Assembly (NCBI RefSeq): GCF_000956175.1
Contig: NZ_CP011070.1
Span: 496,001-560,000 of the forward strand
Source: Nitrosopumilus adriaticus
GTDB lineage: Archaea > Thermoproteota > Nitrososphaeria > Nitrososphaerales > Nitrosopumilaceae
Length of the DNA stretch: 64,000 bases
Reading direction: 5' to 3'
In this document: in pieces, positions 23,941 to 31,270 of the stretch
Numbering within the stretch: the first letter of the stretch is position 1
How the letters are laid out: every line of letters begins with the position of its first letter
Translations under genes and position numbers: made by a program
Notes under the pieces: generated by a model
Told to the model about the DNA's origin: nothing
The model's input: only the letters and a program-made list of their open reading frames with translations
The model's database searches: none

Positions 23941-24576
23941 ATGAAATATAAAATATTCTCATTGGCTGCCATTGTTGCAGTAGTAGCTGTCAGTGGTATA
24001 TTCTTTGCAAACTTTGAAAACGAAAAAGTTTCAGAACAAATATCCACAACTGAATACATTCCAAGTGATATGGGACAGTATTTCCCAGATTACGAAGTAA
24101 CTCATTCCCATGCCTCCTATGGCTCGATAGATATGAAAGACCTCAAAAAAGATGTTAAATATTCTATCCAAGGAACTGTTGTTGCAATAAGTGATATCCT
24201 CTATTGGGATGGTGTAAACAAAGATGATGAAGCTTTTGATAACATCGATCTTCAAACTATCAAAGTTGAAGTTGATGTTAAAGTAGACAAAGCTTCTAAA
24301 TCAGATAAAACCATCAAAAAAGGCGATATCATAACCATAACTATCCAAGGTTTCAAGTCAGGAGATCAAATCTCATTCACTAGTGATGATCAATATCAAA
24401 TCGGTGATGAAATAATTGTTCATCTTGGTGAAGACACGAGTGGAATAGTTGGTGAGGATGTAAAATTCTCAATTGCAGGTGGCCACACAAAATACAAAAT
24501 TCAAAATGATAAAGCCTACAACGATGATAACGTTAAAGGTAAACCTATAAAAGAAATATTGGATCAATCCCAATAA
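23941..24576 (+). CDS. Exported beta-rich protein next to protease (211 aa)
   Basis: MKYKIFSLAAIVAVVAVSGIFF is a signal peptide or N-terminal anchor. The rest is hydrophilic, with alternating strands (YSIQGTVVAISDILYWDG, KKGDIITITIQGF, IGDEIIVHLGED), consistent with an OB-like or small beta-barrel fold (inference). It starts two bases after the protease stop, so the two are co-expressed. It may be a substrate, chaperone or inhibitor of the protease; sequence alone does not tell. Confidence 0.7.
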   Translation: MKYKIFSLAAIVAVVAVSGIFFANFENEKVSEQISTTEYIPSDMGQYFPDYEVTHSHASYGSIDMKDLKKDVKYSIQGTVVAISDILYWDGVNKDDEAFDNIDLQTIKVEVDVKVDKASKSDKTIKKGDIITITIQGFKSGDQISFTSDDQYQIGDEIIVHLGEDTSGIVGEDVKFSIAGGHTKYKIQNDKAYNDDNVKGKPIKEILDQSQ

Positions 24577-24597
24577 TCTTTTTTCTTTTTTTATTTT
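24577..24597 (+). terminator. T-rich tract
   Basis: CTTTTTTCTTTTTTTATTTT follows the stop of the exported protein and probably terminates the protease operon. Confidence 0.45.
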
Positions 24598-24754
24598 GAA
24601 TAAAATAATTCTGTTGTTTTTTGCTATTTCCTTTGTTTTAACAAATGTATATGCTGTTCCATCTGATGTTGAAATTTATTGTCCCGCTACACATATTGCA
24701 GTAGATGGCAAATGCCAACCTGTAAATTTTACTAATCCCTATCATGTCAAATGA
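24596..24754 (+). CDS. Small secreted protein (52 aa, TTG start)
   Basis: TTG at 24596 opens a frame encoding NKIILLFFAISFVLTNVYAV, a good signal peptide with cleavage after VYA, then a 32-residue mature part with two cysteines (YCPATHIAVDGKCQP) that could form a disulfide. The DGKC pattern resembles Cys modules of the MKTR proteins. A T-rich tract precedes it. Unrecognised family. Confidence 0.5.
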   Translation: MNKIILLFFAISFVLTNVYAVPSDVEIYCPATHIAVDGKCQPVNFTNPYHVK

Positions 24755-24815
24755 TAAATCTGAATCTTGGGAACAACTACTGGGATTGTCATGGACTATT
24801 CTTGATGAAGAATAA
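24744..24815 (+). CDS. Possible 23-aa micro-protein
   Basis: An overlapping frame gives MSNDKSESWEQLLGLSWTIL and then DEE. It starts inside the end of the small secreted protein. It has plausible composition but no independent support; it may be a chance frame. The rest of the interval to 24893 shows nothing clear. Confidence 0.2.
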   Translation: MSNDKSESWEQLLGLSWTILDEE

Positions 24816-24893
24816 TCTCTAAAGATTAGACTCGTGATGAATAATACCTTCATATAGTAAGTACAATTGTGTTTTTCTAATTGGTAAATAATA

Positions 24894-25100
24894 ATGGGAC
24901 AAATCAATTGCAAAAACAAATGTAACACACACGAATCCATCTCAAAGCATAGAGCCTATGAGGAAGGTGGATGCTTTTGCAAAAACTGTGACTATTATTT
25001 CAAGGAAAAATTCTTGAGATGCCCATGCTGTAACACTAGAGTTCGCTATTCCACGCGCTCAAATAAGCGAAAATTAGAGTCTGAAATTGCAAGAATATGA
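24894..25100 (+). CDS. Zinc-ribbon protein opening the second MKTR array (68 aa)
   Basis: Cysteine pairs CKNKC, CFCKNC and CPCC with a basic tail TRVRYSTRSNKRK. The C-terminal half parallels the protein at 19559 (CPCCKTRLRSK). Its TGA overlaps the next ATG (ATGA), so it is coupled to the MKTR array. A zinc-ribbon gene also lies in the first array (1155), so a small zinc protein may be a recurrent array component. Confidence 0.7.
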   Translation: MGQINCKNKCNTHESISKHRAYEEGGCFCKNCDYYFKEKFLRCPCCNTRVRYSTRSNKRKLESEIARI

Positions 25101-25492
25101 AAACTAAATTTTTGATTGTTCTTGTATTGATTTCTGTAGCGGTAATTTCTGGGACTCTTTTTGTCATGAATTCTAATCTGATTCTACATCTGATGTATTC
25201 TGATCAGTATCTACTTGAGACTGCAATGAAAAATGAAATTGTGCAAGAGTTTGTCAATATGTATCCTGAAAACAAAATAAGATATGTGAAAGTGTTGGAT
25301 CAGGAACCTGCAATAGTTTTTGAAATGATTTATGATCAAAAGATGGCATTTTTGGCAGTTGGAAGTTTTCAGAATGACAATCTGGAATTTATGTACAAAT
25401 GCTTTTCTTATGATTATAGAACAACATTTTTTGAGTTAAATGGTATACAATATGAAAAACAAGTACGAGACAATCCTTGTTGGGAAATATGA
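25097..25492 (+). CDS. MKT(K)-family exported protein (131 aa)
   Basis: MKTKFLIVLVLISVAVISGTLF is an N-terminal anchor; the junction string is ATGAAAACTAA, a one-base variant. The ectodomain has VQEFVNMYPENKIRYVKVLD and then KCFSYDYRTTFF. A similar VKFFIEKYP pattern occurs in the gene at 26321, so the two may share a domain. The stop shares one base with the next ATG. Function unknown. Confidence 0.7.
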   Translation: MKTKFLIVLVLISVAVISGTLFVMNSNLILHLMYSDQYLLETAMKNEIVQEFVNMYPENKIRYVKVLDQEPAIVFEMIYDQKMAFLAVGSFQNDNLEFMYKCFSYDYRTTFFELNGIQYEKQVRDNPCWEI

Positions 25493-25959
25493 TGAAAACT
25501 AGACTATTGTTGATCGGATTGTTCATTACGACAATTATTCTTCCCGCAATGGCACAAGAATCCAATCTTGTAGGGGGCGGTTCAGTAAATTTGGATTCTG
25601 AATTGGCACCAAGCTTTTCACAAGATTTTGTATGGTACAAATTTCTGATTCCATTAATTATTCCGATAATTATCATATTCTCATTGTTTATTGGAACCTT
25701 TTTTGTTCTAAAACTCAAAAAAATTTCTAGCAGGCCATACTTGTCTTTGGAATTGGCAGGTCTACTGTTGTTTTTTGGGATACCAAACCTTGTTTCTTCT
25801 TTAGGTTTTTTGCCAATACTCATATCACAACCCGAGCAAATCAGGCCATACATCTTTGAGCAAATTTTTGTTGCCTTGTGGGTACCAATAGTTACATTGT
25901 CTGTTGCAGGAATCTTGTTGTACAGATCCTCTGTTCTTAGGAAGTTGATTAAAAAATGA
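25492..25959 (+). CDS. MKTR-family polytopic membrane protein (155 aa)
   Basis: The start at 25492 follows TGATG; an upstream in-frame ATG would break the family pattern. A signal peptide MKTRLLLIGLFITTIILPAMA is followed by three membrane helices (FLIPLIIPIIIIFSLFIGTF, LSLELAGLLLFFGIPNL, FEQIFVALWVPIVTLSVAGI) and a basic tail. It is the only clearly multi-span member of the arrays. It might anchor or assemble the neighbouring surface proteins (inference). Confidence 0.7.
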   Translation: MKTRLLLIGLFITTIILPAMAQESNLVGGGSVNLDSELAPSFSQDFVWYKFLIPLIIPIIIIFSLFIGTFFVLKLKKISSRPYLSLELAGLLLFFGIPNLVSSLGFLPILISQPEQIRPYIFEQIFVALWVPIVTLSVAGILLYRSSVLRKLIKK

Positions 25960-26324
25960 AAACTAGATACAAAATAATTTTGATTTCATTTATTGCCGTT
26001 ATACTGTTTTACACAACCATAGTGACATATGCTACAAATCCATTTGACGTCTTTAACCTTAACAGTATTTTTTATTTCCCTGGAATTGTAAAACAGCTTG
26101 TTGCTAATGAGGGAAATGGAATTATTTGTACTGATGCTTGTGGGCCCTGTAGTGCGTGGGGCTATGAATACATCTTGATTGATGGACAATGTGTGTTGCC
26201 TAGTGTGGAATCCTGTAAATTACTAGATGCACCAGGTGAGTGGGCATTTGATGAATGGACATGTAAGCCTGTTTGTAAGAATGCATATCAAGAGAATTGC
26301 GCAACTGTTGGAGATAGAAAATGA
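25956..26324 (+). CDS. MKTR-family Cys-rich exported protein (122 aa)
   Basis: MKTRYKIILISFIAVILFY is the N-terminal anchor. The mature part ends in a Cys-rich module CTDACGPCSAWGYEY, GQCVLP, SCKLL, CKPVCKN with regularly spaced cysteines, similar in style to the modules at 1394 and 3462. It is likely a disulfide-stabilised surface domain. TGA overlaps the next ATG by 4 bases. Unknown function. Confidence 0.7.
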   Translation: MKTRYKIILISFIAVILFYTTIVTYATNPFDVFNLNSIFYFPGIVKQLVANEGNGIICTDACGPCSAWGYEYILIDGQCVLPSVESCKLLDAPGEWAFDEWTCKPVCKNAYQENCATVGDRK

Positions 26325-26749
26325 AAACTAGATACAAAATACCAATTATTGTAGGAATAGTTATTTTGATAGGTTTTGTCGCTATTGTAATAGCCCCAGT
26401 TTTCTTGATGATTGTCTCTAATGCACTTGCTGGTTTTATAATGTCAAATACTTCAGATGAAACATTTGAAGAGGATTTTGCAAAAATTCCAGAAGTGAAA
26501 TTCTTTATTGAAAAATATCCAAATCATTCTACATCTCATTCTGGAGATTTTCTAGGATGGAAGGTAATTTTTTATGATTCAAAAGCAGGTAATGAAAGCG
26601 CTATTAGTTTGCATGTAAAGAAGAGTGTATTGCATCAGGGCGTAAAGATTAGTGCAGGATGTAACAACAGTAATTCTAGTTTTGCATATGATATTCCACA
26701 AGAACAAGTCATGGATTACCTAAAAAATGACAAGTGTTTAAAAAAATGA
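26321..26749 (+). CDS. MKTR-family exported protein (142 aa)
   Basis: MKTRYKIPIIVGIVILIGFVAI is the anchor; it shares the YK variant with the genes at 25956 and 26746, so these three likely arose by tandem duplication. The ectodomain has VKFFIEKYPNHSTSHSG and two cysteines near the C terminus. Overlap by ATGA at both ends. No domain recognised. Confidence 0.7.
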   Translation: MKTRYKIPIIVGIVILIGFVAIVIAPVFLMIVSNALAGFIMSNTSDETFEEDFAKIPEVKFFIEKYPNHSTSHSGDFLGWKVIFYDSKAGNESAISLHVKKSVLHQGVKISAGCNNSNSSFAYDIPQEQVMDYLKNDKCLKK

Positions 26750-26934
26750 AAACTAGATACAAAGTCATCATTACGGGTTCGGTAATTTTTGCAGTTTGGA
26801 TAGGTGTCTCTGTTACGGGAATTTGTATTTTTGTTGATGGAGAAACTCCTGACTGGTTAGGTTCTCAAAATGGATGTGGCCCTTACCTAACATATGAAAT
26901 TCAAAAATATTTTGGAATTCTTTGGTATGATTGA
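26746..26934 (+). CDS. MKTR-family small exported protein (62 aa)
   Basis: MKTRYKVIITGSVIFAVWIGVSVT is the membrane or signal segment, and the short remainder contains CIFVDG and NGCGPYLTY with two cysteines. It is among the shortest array members. The start at 26746 matches the junction string exactly; it ends six bases before the next junction. Confidence 0.6.
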   Translation: MKTRYKVIITGSVIFAVWIGVSVTGICIFVDGETPDWLGSQNGCGPYLTYEIQKYFGILWYD

Positions 26935-26940
26935 TTGAAA

Positions 26941-27867
26941 ATGAAAACTAGAATTTTGATAATTATTGGAATTGCCATTTCATTTACTATCGCTTTTTTT
27001 GTTTTGGGTCCATCGCAAGGCCATATTGCTGAATATTTTCTAACTGATGAGCAGTTTGAGGACATGATTTTGAATACTGACAACACTGATAGATATTTGA
27101 CATATGACGAATCAAAGACTTGTCCTGATGGACAAAATTACAATCAAGTACTGTTCAAATGTGTCGTCTCTTGTGAAGGTGATTTGGTGTACAACGGTAA
27201 TACTGATTCTTGTACTACTCACTTTGAGCGAAAATATCATGGATTCTGCAATGAGGGATTAACATACAGTCCATCATTGCATGTTTGTTTGGGTGATGAT
27301 TCTGATGTTCAAATCCCTCCACTAAAAGATCCTCCGAGAACTGCACCACCCGAACCAATTCCAACACTTGAATCTAAAATTATGAAAAAAGCTGAAGAAT
27401 TAGGGATAACCAACATAATGAAAGCAGTTGATTCTAAAGAACTAAGTTATGATGAGAAAAAAGACTACATAAAAATTCGATATGAAGAATCTCCAGGACA
27501 AATTCCATCATTAAACATTAGGATCAAAGATTTTACTAGAAATCTGGAATATGGAGAACGACCCACATTCACTGTAATTGAAACAGGATATGCTAATCCA
27601 TGCACGCATCCCAAACTGGAAGTATACCATCTAAAACAAGAAATTGGTAATGACCACACATCTAATGATCTAGTTTATGAGGATAGGATTGTGTATTCTT
27701 GTCCGTTCTTTGATTCTTTTTACCCTGTTTTGAAATTCTGGGATGAAACAGATTTTGATCCGTTCCCTGTATGTGAAAAAGAAGGACGGTATCTTGTAGT
27801 GGGAGATTCAGGTTATGAAAGGATGCCATTAGAAGAATACTATTGTGGAATAGAAAATGAAAACTAG
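26941..27867 (+). CDS. MKTR-family protein with CPDGQNYN Cys-rich module (308 aa)
   Basis: The start at 26941 (MKTRILIIIGIAISF) matches the family; a TTG six bases earlier is in frame. The N-terminal helix is followed by a short linker, then the CPDGQNYN to FCNEG Cys-rich module (about 61-103), PPLKDPPRTAPPEP, and a distinct C-terminal domain with GERPTFTVIETGYANPC and VYSCPFFD that looks like an Ig-like beta-sandwich (inference). It shares the module and linker with the gene at 3462, but the rest differs: a clear case of module exchange. It ends in NEN encoded by the next start. Confidence 0.78.
   Translation: MKTRILIIIGIAISFTIAFFVLGPSQGHIAEYFLTDEQFEDMILNTDNTDRYLTYDESKTCPDGQNYNQVLFKCVVSCEGDLVYNGNTDSCTTHFERKYHGFCNEGLTYSPSLHVCLGDDSDVQIPPLKDPPRTAPPEPIPTLESKIMKKAEELGITNIMKAVDSKELSYDEKKDYIKIRYEESPGQIPSLNIRIKDFTRNLEYGERPTFTVIETGYANPCTHPKLEVYHLKQEIGNDHTSNDLVYEDRIVYSCPFFDSFYPVLKFWDETDFDPFPVCEKEGRYLVVGDSGYERMPLEEYYCGIENEN
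27170..27233 (+). repeat. 64-bp direct repeat, copy B (partner 3949-4012)
   Basis: Identical over 64 bases to the copy inside the gene at 3462, in the same reading phase. It lies in the Cys-rich module of the gene at 26941. Confidence 0.9.
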
Positions 27868-28330
27868 ATTATTGATAATTATTGGACTTGTTTTGGTTGT
27901 TGGAACAATGCTTGCAGTTCTGGTAAACCATCACAATTCAATTCGTGAATACGAATCAAACAATACTCCAGACCAACTAAGAGGAATCTTTGGCAACTGT
28001 GCATGTCAGGAAAAACAAAACCCTGACACAAACATGTTGTGCACTCAACCCTTCATCGACTGGGAGAACTCTACGCATTACATTGACAACAACATTTGTA
28101 AATTCATAACCTTAGAAGAACATCAAAGTAAACCCTCTGATGAAAACCGATATTTTTTCAAAGTAGGTGATTTGTTTTATTGGCAGAATTTACAGACAGG
28201 TGAAACAATATCTCCCTTAGGAACATTTACTGCCATAATTGTGAGTAGTCTTGGACCAATCCTTATTGTATTGTTTATTGTAATTTATGCAGTTAAAAAA
28301 AGAATGAAGAAAAGCATTGAGGAACGCTAA
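27857..28330 (+). CDS. MKTR-family protein with N- and C-terminal membrane helices (157 aa)
   Basis: MKTRLLIIIGLVLVVGTMLAVL anchors the N terminus; a small Cys domain (CACQEKQNP, LCTQPF, HYIDNNICKFI) lies outside, and a second helix (AIIVSSLGPILIVLFIVIYA) ends in a basic tail. The HYIDNNIC motif parallels YYIDNVIC at 247. It is the last member of array 2. Confidence 0.72.
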   Translation: MKTRLLIIIGLVLVVGTMLAVLVNHHNSIREYESNNTPDQLRGIFGNCACQEKQNPDTNMLCTQPFIDWENSTHYIDNNICKFITLEEHQSKPSDENRYFFKVGDLFYWQNLQTGETISPLGTFTAIIVSSLGPILIVLFIVIYAVKKRMKKSIEER

Positions 28331-28357
28331 AAAATACTAGGTTGTTGTATTGCTTTG

Positions 28358-29554
28358 ATGTCCAGTGATAACTCCATAACCTTTAGATCATTTTCTCTTG
28401 AAAAAGACGATCATTGCAAAACCATAATCAAAATAGAGCCTGAATATATGGAAAAACTGGGAATAAACGAGGGTGACATTGTCCAAATTACAGGGACCGA
28501 TAAAGCATTTGCATTTTGCTTTTCAGCAACCTCACAAGAGATTGAAAAAACAAAATCTCAAGAAATTCCAATTGAATATCTAAATCCCTCCCACAAAGAA
28601 AACGTTTACCCTAAAATGATATTGAGTGGACTTGTAGCCAGCAATGCTTGCCCTTCCAACCGCATGAGACTAGTAAAATTAGAAAAACTAACTGAAAATT
28701 TCAAGGATACAATTCCGGAGGCCAATGTGATCACTTTGGGTACGATGGAATTTGCAGAAAAAACAATGCCCAAGTATAAAGACAACATTGATTTTTCTTC
28801 ATTATTTGGAAGATTGGTAAAAAAGAAAGAAAGGATAAGCACATCATTTTTGCAAGATTTTGCTCATAAACACCAACAAACTTCCAGAGGTGGGCATTCC
28901 CATCCTCCAAAGTTTTCATCTCTAATTGTTGATGCAAAACCTGAAAACAAAGAGTTTTGGATAATTACAAAAAATACAAAATTTGAATTCCAAAATGTTT
29001 CAATGAGTGAATTTAGAGGCAAAGCACCAAAACCCGAATCCCTGTCACTTCTTAGAGTGATTCCAATTGTAGAAAAATTACATTTGCATGATACTGACAT
29101 TGCATTTTCTTCACTTGAAGTTTTTGAAAATAATATGAAGCTAAGTTGGTATACTCACCAACGAACCAAACTTCCAGATTATCTTCTTTCAAATCCATCA
29201 AAATTCAATGACATGAATATGCGTGTAGATAGTCCAGAATTAACAATTCAAATCAAAGATGATTTGGGTAATGTACATTCGGATGGACATTCTGGTGGCG
29301 GAGGAGGAAGTAGTGGCCCTGATCCTACAACAAATGAAATGGTATCTGATTATTCTGGTGAATTCAGATTTTTTTCTACATTGGATTCCAATGCAAAAGA
29401 AATTACTATTATTATTAATGAAATAGCATGGGTAAAAAGAGAACGTCTAAAAGATCCTCCACCATCAATTCCACCAAATATGGGAACCCTGTCAGAATCT
29501 AATCCCAAACTCTCTGTTTTAGAGGGACCATGGGAATTCAAAATAACTCTATGA
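28358..29554 (+). CDS. Stand-alone Cdc48 N-domain-like protein (398 aa)
   Basis: Residues 8-70 (FSLEKDDHCKTIIKIEPEYM and then LGINEGDIVQITG) follow the double-psi beta-barrel pattern of the Cdc48/VAT N domain, the part that binds substrates and adaptors. No Walker motifs or AAA domain follow. Instead there is a long C-terminal region with a His-rich patch (HKHQQTSRGGHSHPP) and a Gly/Ser-rich loop (HSDGHSGGGGGSSG), ending in a beta-rich part. It is soluble and probably cytoplasmic. It may feed or inhibit a Cdc48-type unfoldase; this is inference from one domain. ATG at 28358 is preferred to the preceding TTG. Confidence 0.55.
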   Translation: MSSDNSITFRSFSLEKDDHCKTIIKIEPEYMEKLGINEGDIVQITGTDKAFAFCFSATSQEIEKTKSQEIPIEYLNPSHKENVYPKMILSGLVASNACPSNRMRLVKLEKLTENFKDTIPEANVITLGTMEFAEKTMPKYKDNIDFSSLFGRLVKKKERISTSFLQDFAHKHQQTSRGGHSHPPKFSSLIVDAKPENKEFWIITKNTKFEFQNVSMSEFRGKAPKPESLSLLRVIPIVEKLHLHDTDIAFSSLEVFENNMKLSWYTHQRTKLPDYLLSNPSKFNDMNMRVDSPELTIQIKDDLGNVHSDGHSGGGGGSSGPDPTTNEMVSDYSGEFRFFSTLDSNAKEITIIINEIAWVKRERLKDPPPSIPPNMGTLSESNPKLSVLEGPWEFKITL

Positions 29555-29770
29555 TCATCTCCTATTCCTAGAATAAAATTATACCAAAATAGTGCAAAAT
29601 CTAAACGCCTGACTATACTCCTCGCGTCATTCCCGGTGGGACAAATTTGAACCGCAAACAATTTTCTTATACCAAATCTATTGAAATTTGAACCAAAGAT
29701 TCGAATACTTTATGACTATCATATGAAACACCAAATTCAACTGTCTTGCAATGATTAAGAGTAGTAATGA

Positions 29771-30091
29771 ATGGTTGATTACATTAGGAATGGAGATGAA
29801 AAGGTCTTGTTTGTTTTAATTATATATGGAATTATCGGATACTTGTTTTTCAAATATTTGTGGCCAATGCTAAATAGTAATGATCCTGAGAAAAAACCAA
29901 AGGACCTATACAAATTCTATGAAAAGCATCCAAAACTTTTGGTATTGACAATAATTTTTGCATTGCTTGGAATTAACGAAGCAATCAGCATGCTTGGTGG
30001 AATTTTTGAATTTATTTTTGTCCCATGCTATCCTGATTCAGGAACAATCAGCATCTCTTGTTGGATAAAAGACGGTTTAGGATTTGTTTAA
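29771..30091 (+). CDS. Small membrane protein (106 aa)
   Basis: Two or three hydrophobic helices (VLFVLIIYGIIGYLFFKYLW, LLVLTIIFALLGINEAISML, FEFIFVPCYP) flank a charged loop EKKPKDLYKFYEKHPK. Two cysteines near the C terminus could be extracellular. It is four bases upstream of the next small membrane gene, so they form a pair. Unknown family. Confidence 0.6.
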   Translation: MVDYIRNGDEKVLFVLIIYGIIGYLFFKYLWPMLNSNDPEKKPKDLYKFYEKHPKLLVLTIIFALLGINEAISMLGGIFEFIFVPCYPDSGTISISCWIKDGLGFV

Positions 30092-30094
30092 TTT

Positions 30095-30388
30095 ATGAAC
30101 AACAAAATAACAAAAATTGGTTGTTCTGTAGGTGTTGGCATTCACTTGTTTTTTCTGAGCACCATCTTTATGGTGGGAGAAGGGATTCTTTTTGGCATAC
30201 GATTCTTTGATGAAGTAATTCGAGTGTTTACTGGAGTTGAGATTCTTATTTCAATAATTTCTGTGATTTTGATTTTCAAAGATAAACCGATTGGATTTGT
30301 CTTATTGGCAATATCTGTTCTAAGTACATATGTTATCCAATTTGGGCATCGCATGTTTTTGTGGCCATGTGAATATTGTGGGCTGTAA
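30095..30388 (+). CDS. Small membrane protein (97 aa)
   Basis: Three to four hydrophobic segments cover most of the protein (IHLFFLSTIFMVGEGILFG, VEILISIISVILIF, IGFVLLAISVLSTYVI). It ends in CEYCGL, a Cys pair. Starts four bases after the previous gene and is probably its partner. No recognised function. Confidence 0.6.
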   Translation: MNNKITKIGCSVGVGIHLFFLSTIFMVGEGILFGIRFFDEVIRVFTGVEILISIISVILIFKDKPIGFVLLAISVLSTYVIQFGHRMFLWPCEYCGL

Positions 30389-30451
30389 GTCTAAACCTGT
30401 TAGGATTTGAGCTAAAAAGGATAAAAGGAAATTTTACCATATAATGTGAAA

Positions 30452-30730
30452 ATGCCACAATCCACATCAGACATTCTAAGAAAGACAATCAGAAAGGAAC
30501 TATCTCAAGGTGCAGATTACTCCACTACTGCCAAAAGAAATGAGTTTCATGAGGATTTCCTATATTCACACCCTGATGTAGAATGTGATAGGACGTTAAT
30601 TGTCAAAATCTTCAAAGAAATCTATGAGGAACGTGGTACAGACCTGTATTCAGTGGGACTATCTCGAAAAAAGAAGTACAACGTAAAACTTGCAGAGCAA
30701 CTAAAACAACAACGCAAAAACCAACAATAA
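30452..30730 (+). CDS. Small basic soluble protein (92 aa)
   Basis: A charged protein rich in Lys, Arg and Glu: STSDILRKTIRKELSQG, then a helix with LIVKIFKEIYEERG and the basic tail SRKKKYNVKLAEQLKQQRKN. Composition suggests nucleic-acid association. GTG at 30446 would add two residues. It is the last gene of the accessory region before the repeat block. Not recognised. Confidence 0.5.
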   Translation: MPQSTSDILRKTIRKELSQGADYSTTAKRNEFHEDFLYSHPDVECDRTLIVKIFKEIYEERGTDLYSVGLSRKKKYNVKLAEQLKQQRKNQQ

Positions 30731-30762
30731 TACTGAATTTTTTGTATCTCTTCGTAATACCT

Positions 30763-31066
30763 AAAACGCCATTTTAGGTGTGCGAAGTATAGCTAGCTAT
30801 CGTTTTTGGGCAAAAAAGCTATGAAATAACATAGATATCAAAAGACATAGCTAAGATACCTCTATGATATAGCGCACGAAATAACAGCTATATAGCGCAC
30901 GAAATTGCGACATAGCTATCAAAATTGGCGATATAGCAAAACATAGTGCGTAACAGACATTTTTGTAGAAAATTTTGCTATATCTTGATACAAAAAATGA
31001 TAGCATTTGATACTGCGTAACAAGAAAAAGCTATGTTTCGTACACCTAGTTAGGTGTGCGAAGTAT
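30763..31066. repeat. Non-coding block dense in short direct and inverted repeats
   Basis: The 540-base gap 30731-31270 has no convincing gene. TTAGGTGTGCGAAGTAT occurs at 30774-30790 and 31050-31066, each beside a hairpin (CCTAAAA/TTTTAGG; ACACCTA/TAGGTGT). Between them ATATAGCGCACGAAAT occurs twice 23 bases apart (30867, 30890), TGCGTAACA twice, and many AGCTAT/ATAGC and CATAG words. CG-containing words are enriched against the local AT background. It could be an iteron-like protein-binding locus, a structured RNA, or a decayed mobile element end. Confidence 0.6.
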
Positions 31067-31236
31067 GGTACTTTGATGATGTGACTTGGTGAAAAAAATA
31101 ATCGACCCTTTTTTATCATGTTTAGTTGATACTTCTATGTCGATTATCCCTATCTTTACAAGAGCATATAGCGATCAGAAATTTCGTTTTTTAGGTATCA
31201 AATATCACGAATTGAATTTTGTCAAATTAATTAAAT

Positions 31237-31248
31237 TAATATACTTAG
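31237..31248 (+). promoter_or_regulatory. TATA-like box for the CoA synthetase gene
   Basis: TTAATATACTTA is centred about 28 bases before ATG 31271, consistent with a leaderless promoter. Confidence 0.5.
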
Positions 31249-31270
31249 ATTTGATTTCATCGATCGAACG

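Larger units (their letters stand above)
25097..27870. repeat. MKTR junction repeats, array 2
   Basis: ATGAAAACTAGA occurs exactly at 25492, 25956, 26321, 26746, 26941 and 27857, with a one-base variant at 25097. At 25956, 26321 and 26746 the identity extends further (ACTAGATACAAA), which indicates recent tandem duplication. At 26941 and 27857 it continues into TTGATAATTATTGGA, matching the junction at 3462 of array 1. A related start, ATGAAAACTCGA, opens the substrate-binding protein gene at 48600. Confidence 0.88.

Noticed and set aside
29615-29665. tRNA-like 3' end on the minus strand (GGTTCAAAT followed by CCACCGGG)
   Set aside because: The T-stem pairs only by wobbles, no matching 5' acceptor strand or anticodon arm is found, so at most it is a remnant. 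The surrounding gap 29555-29770 shows nothing else convincing.
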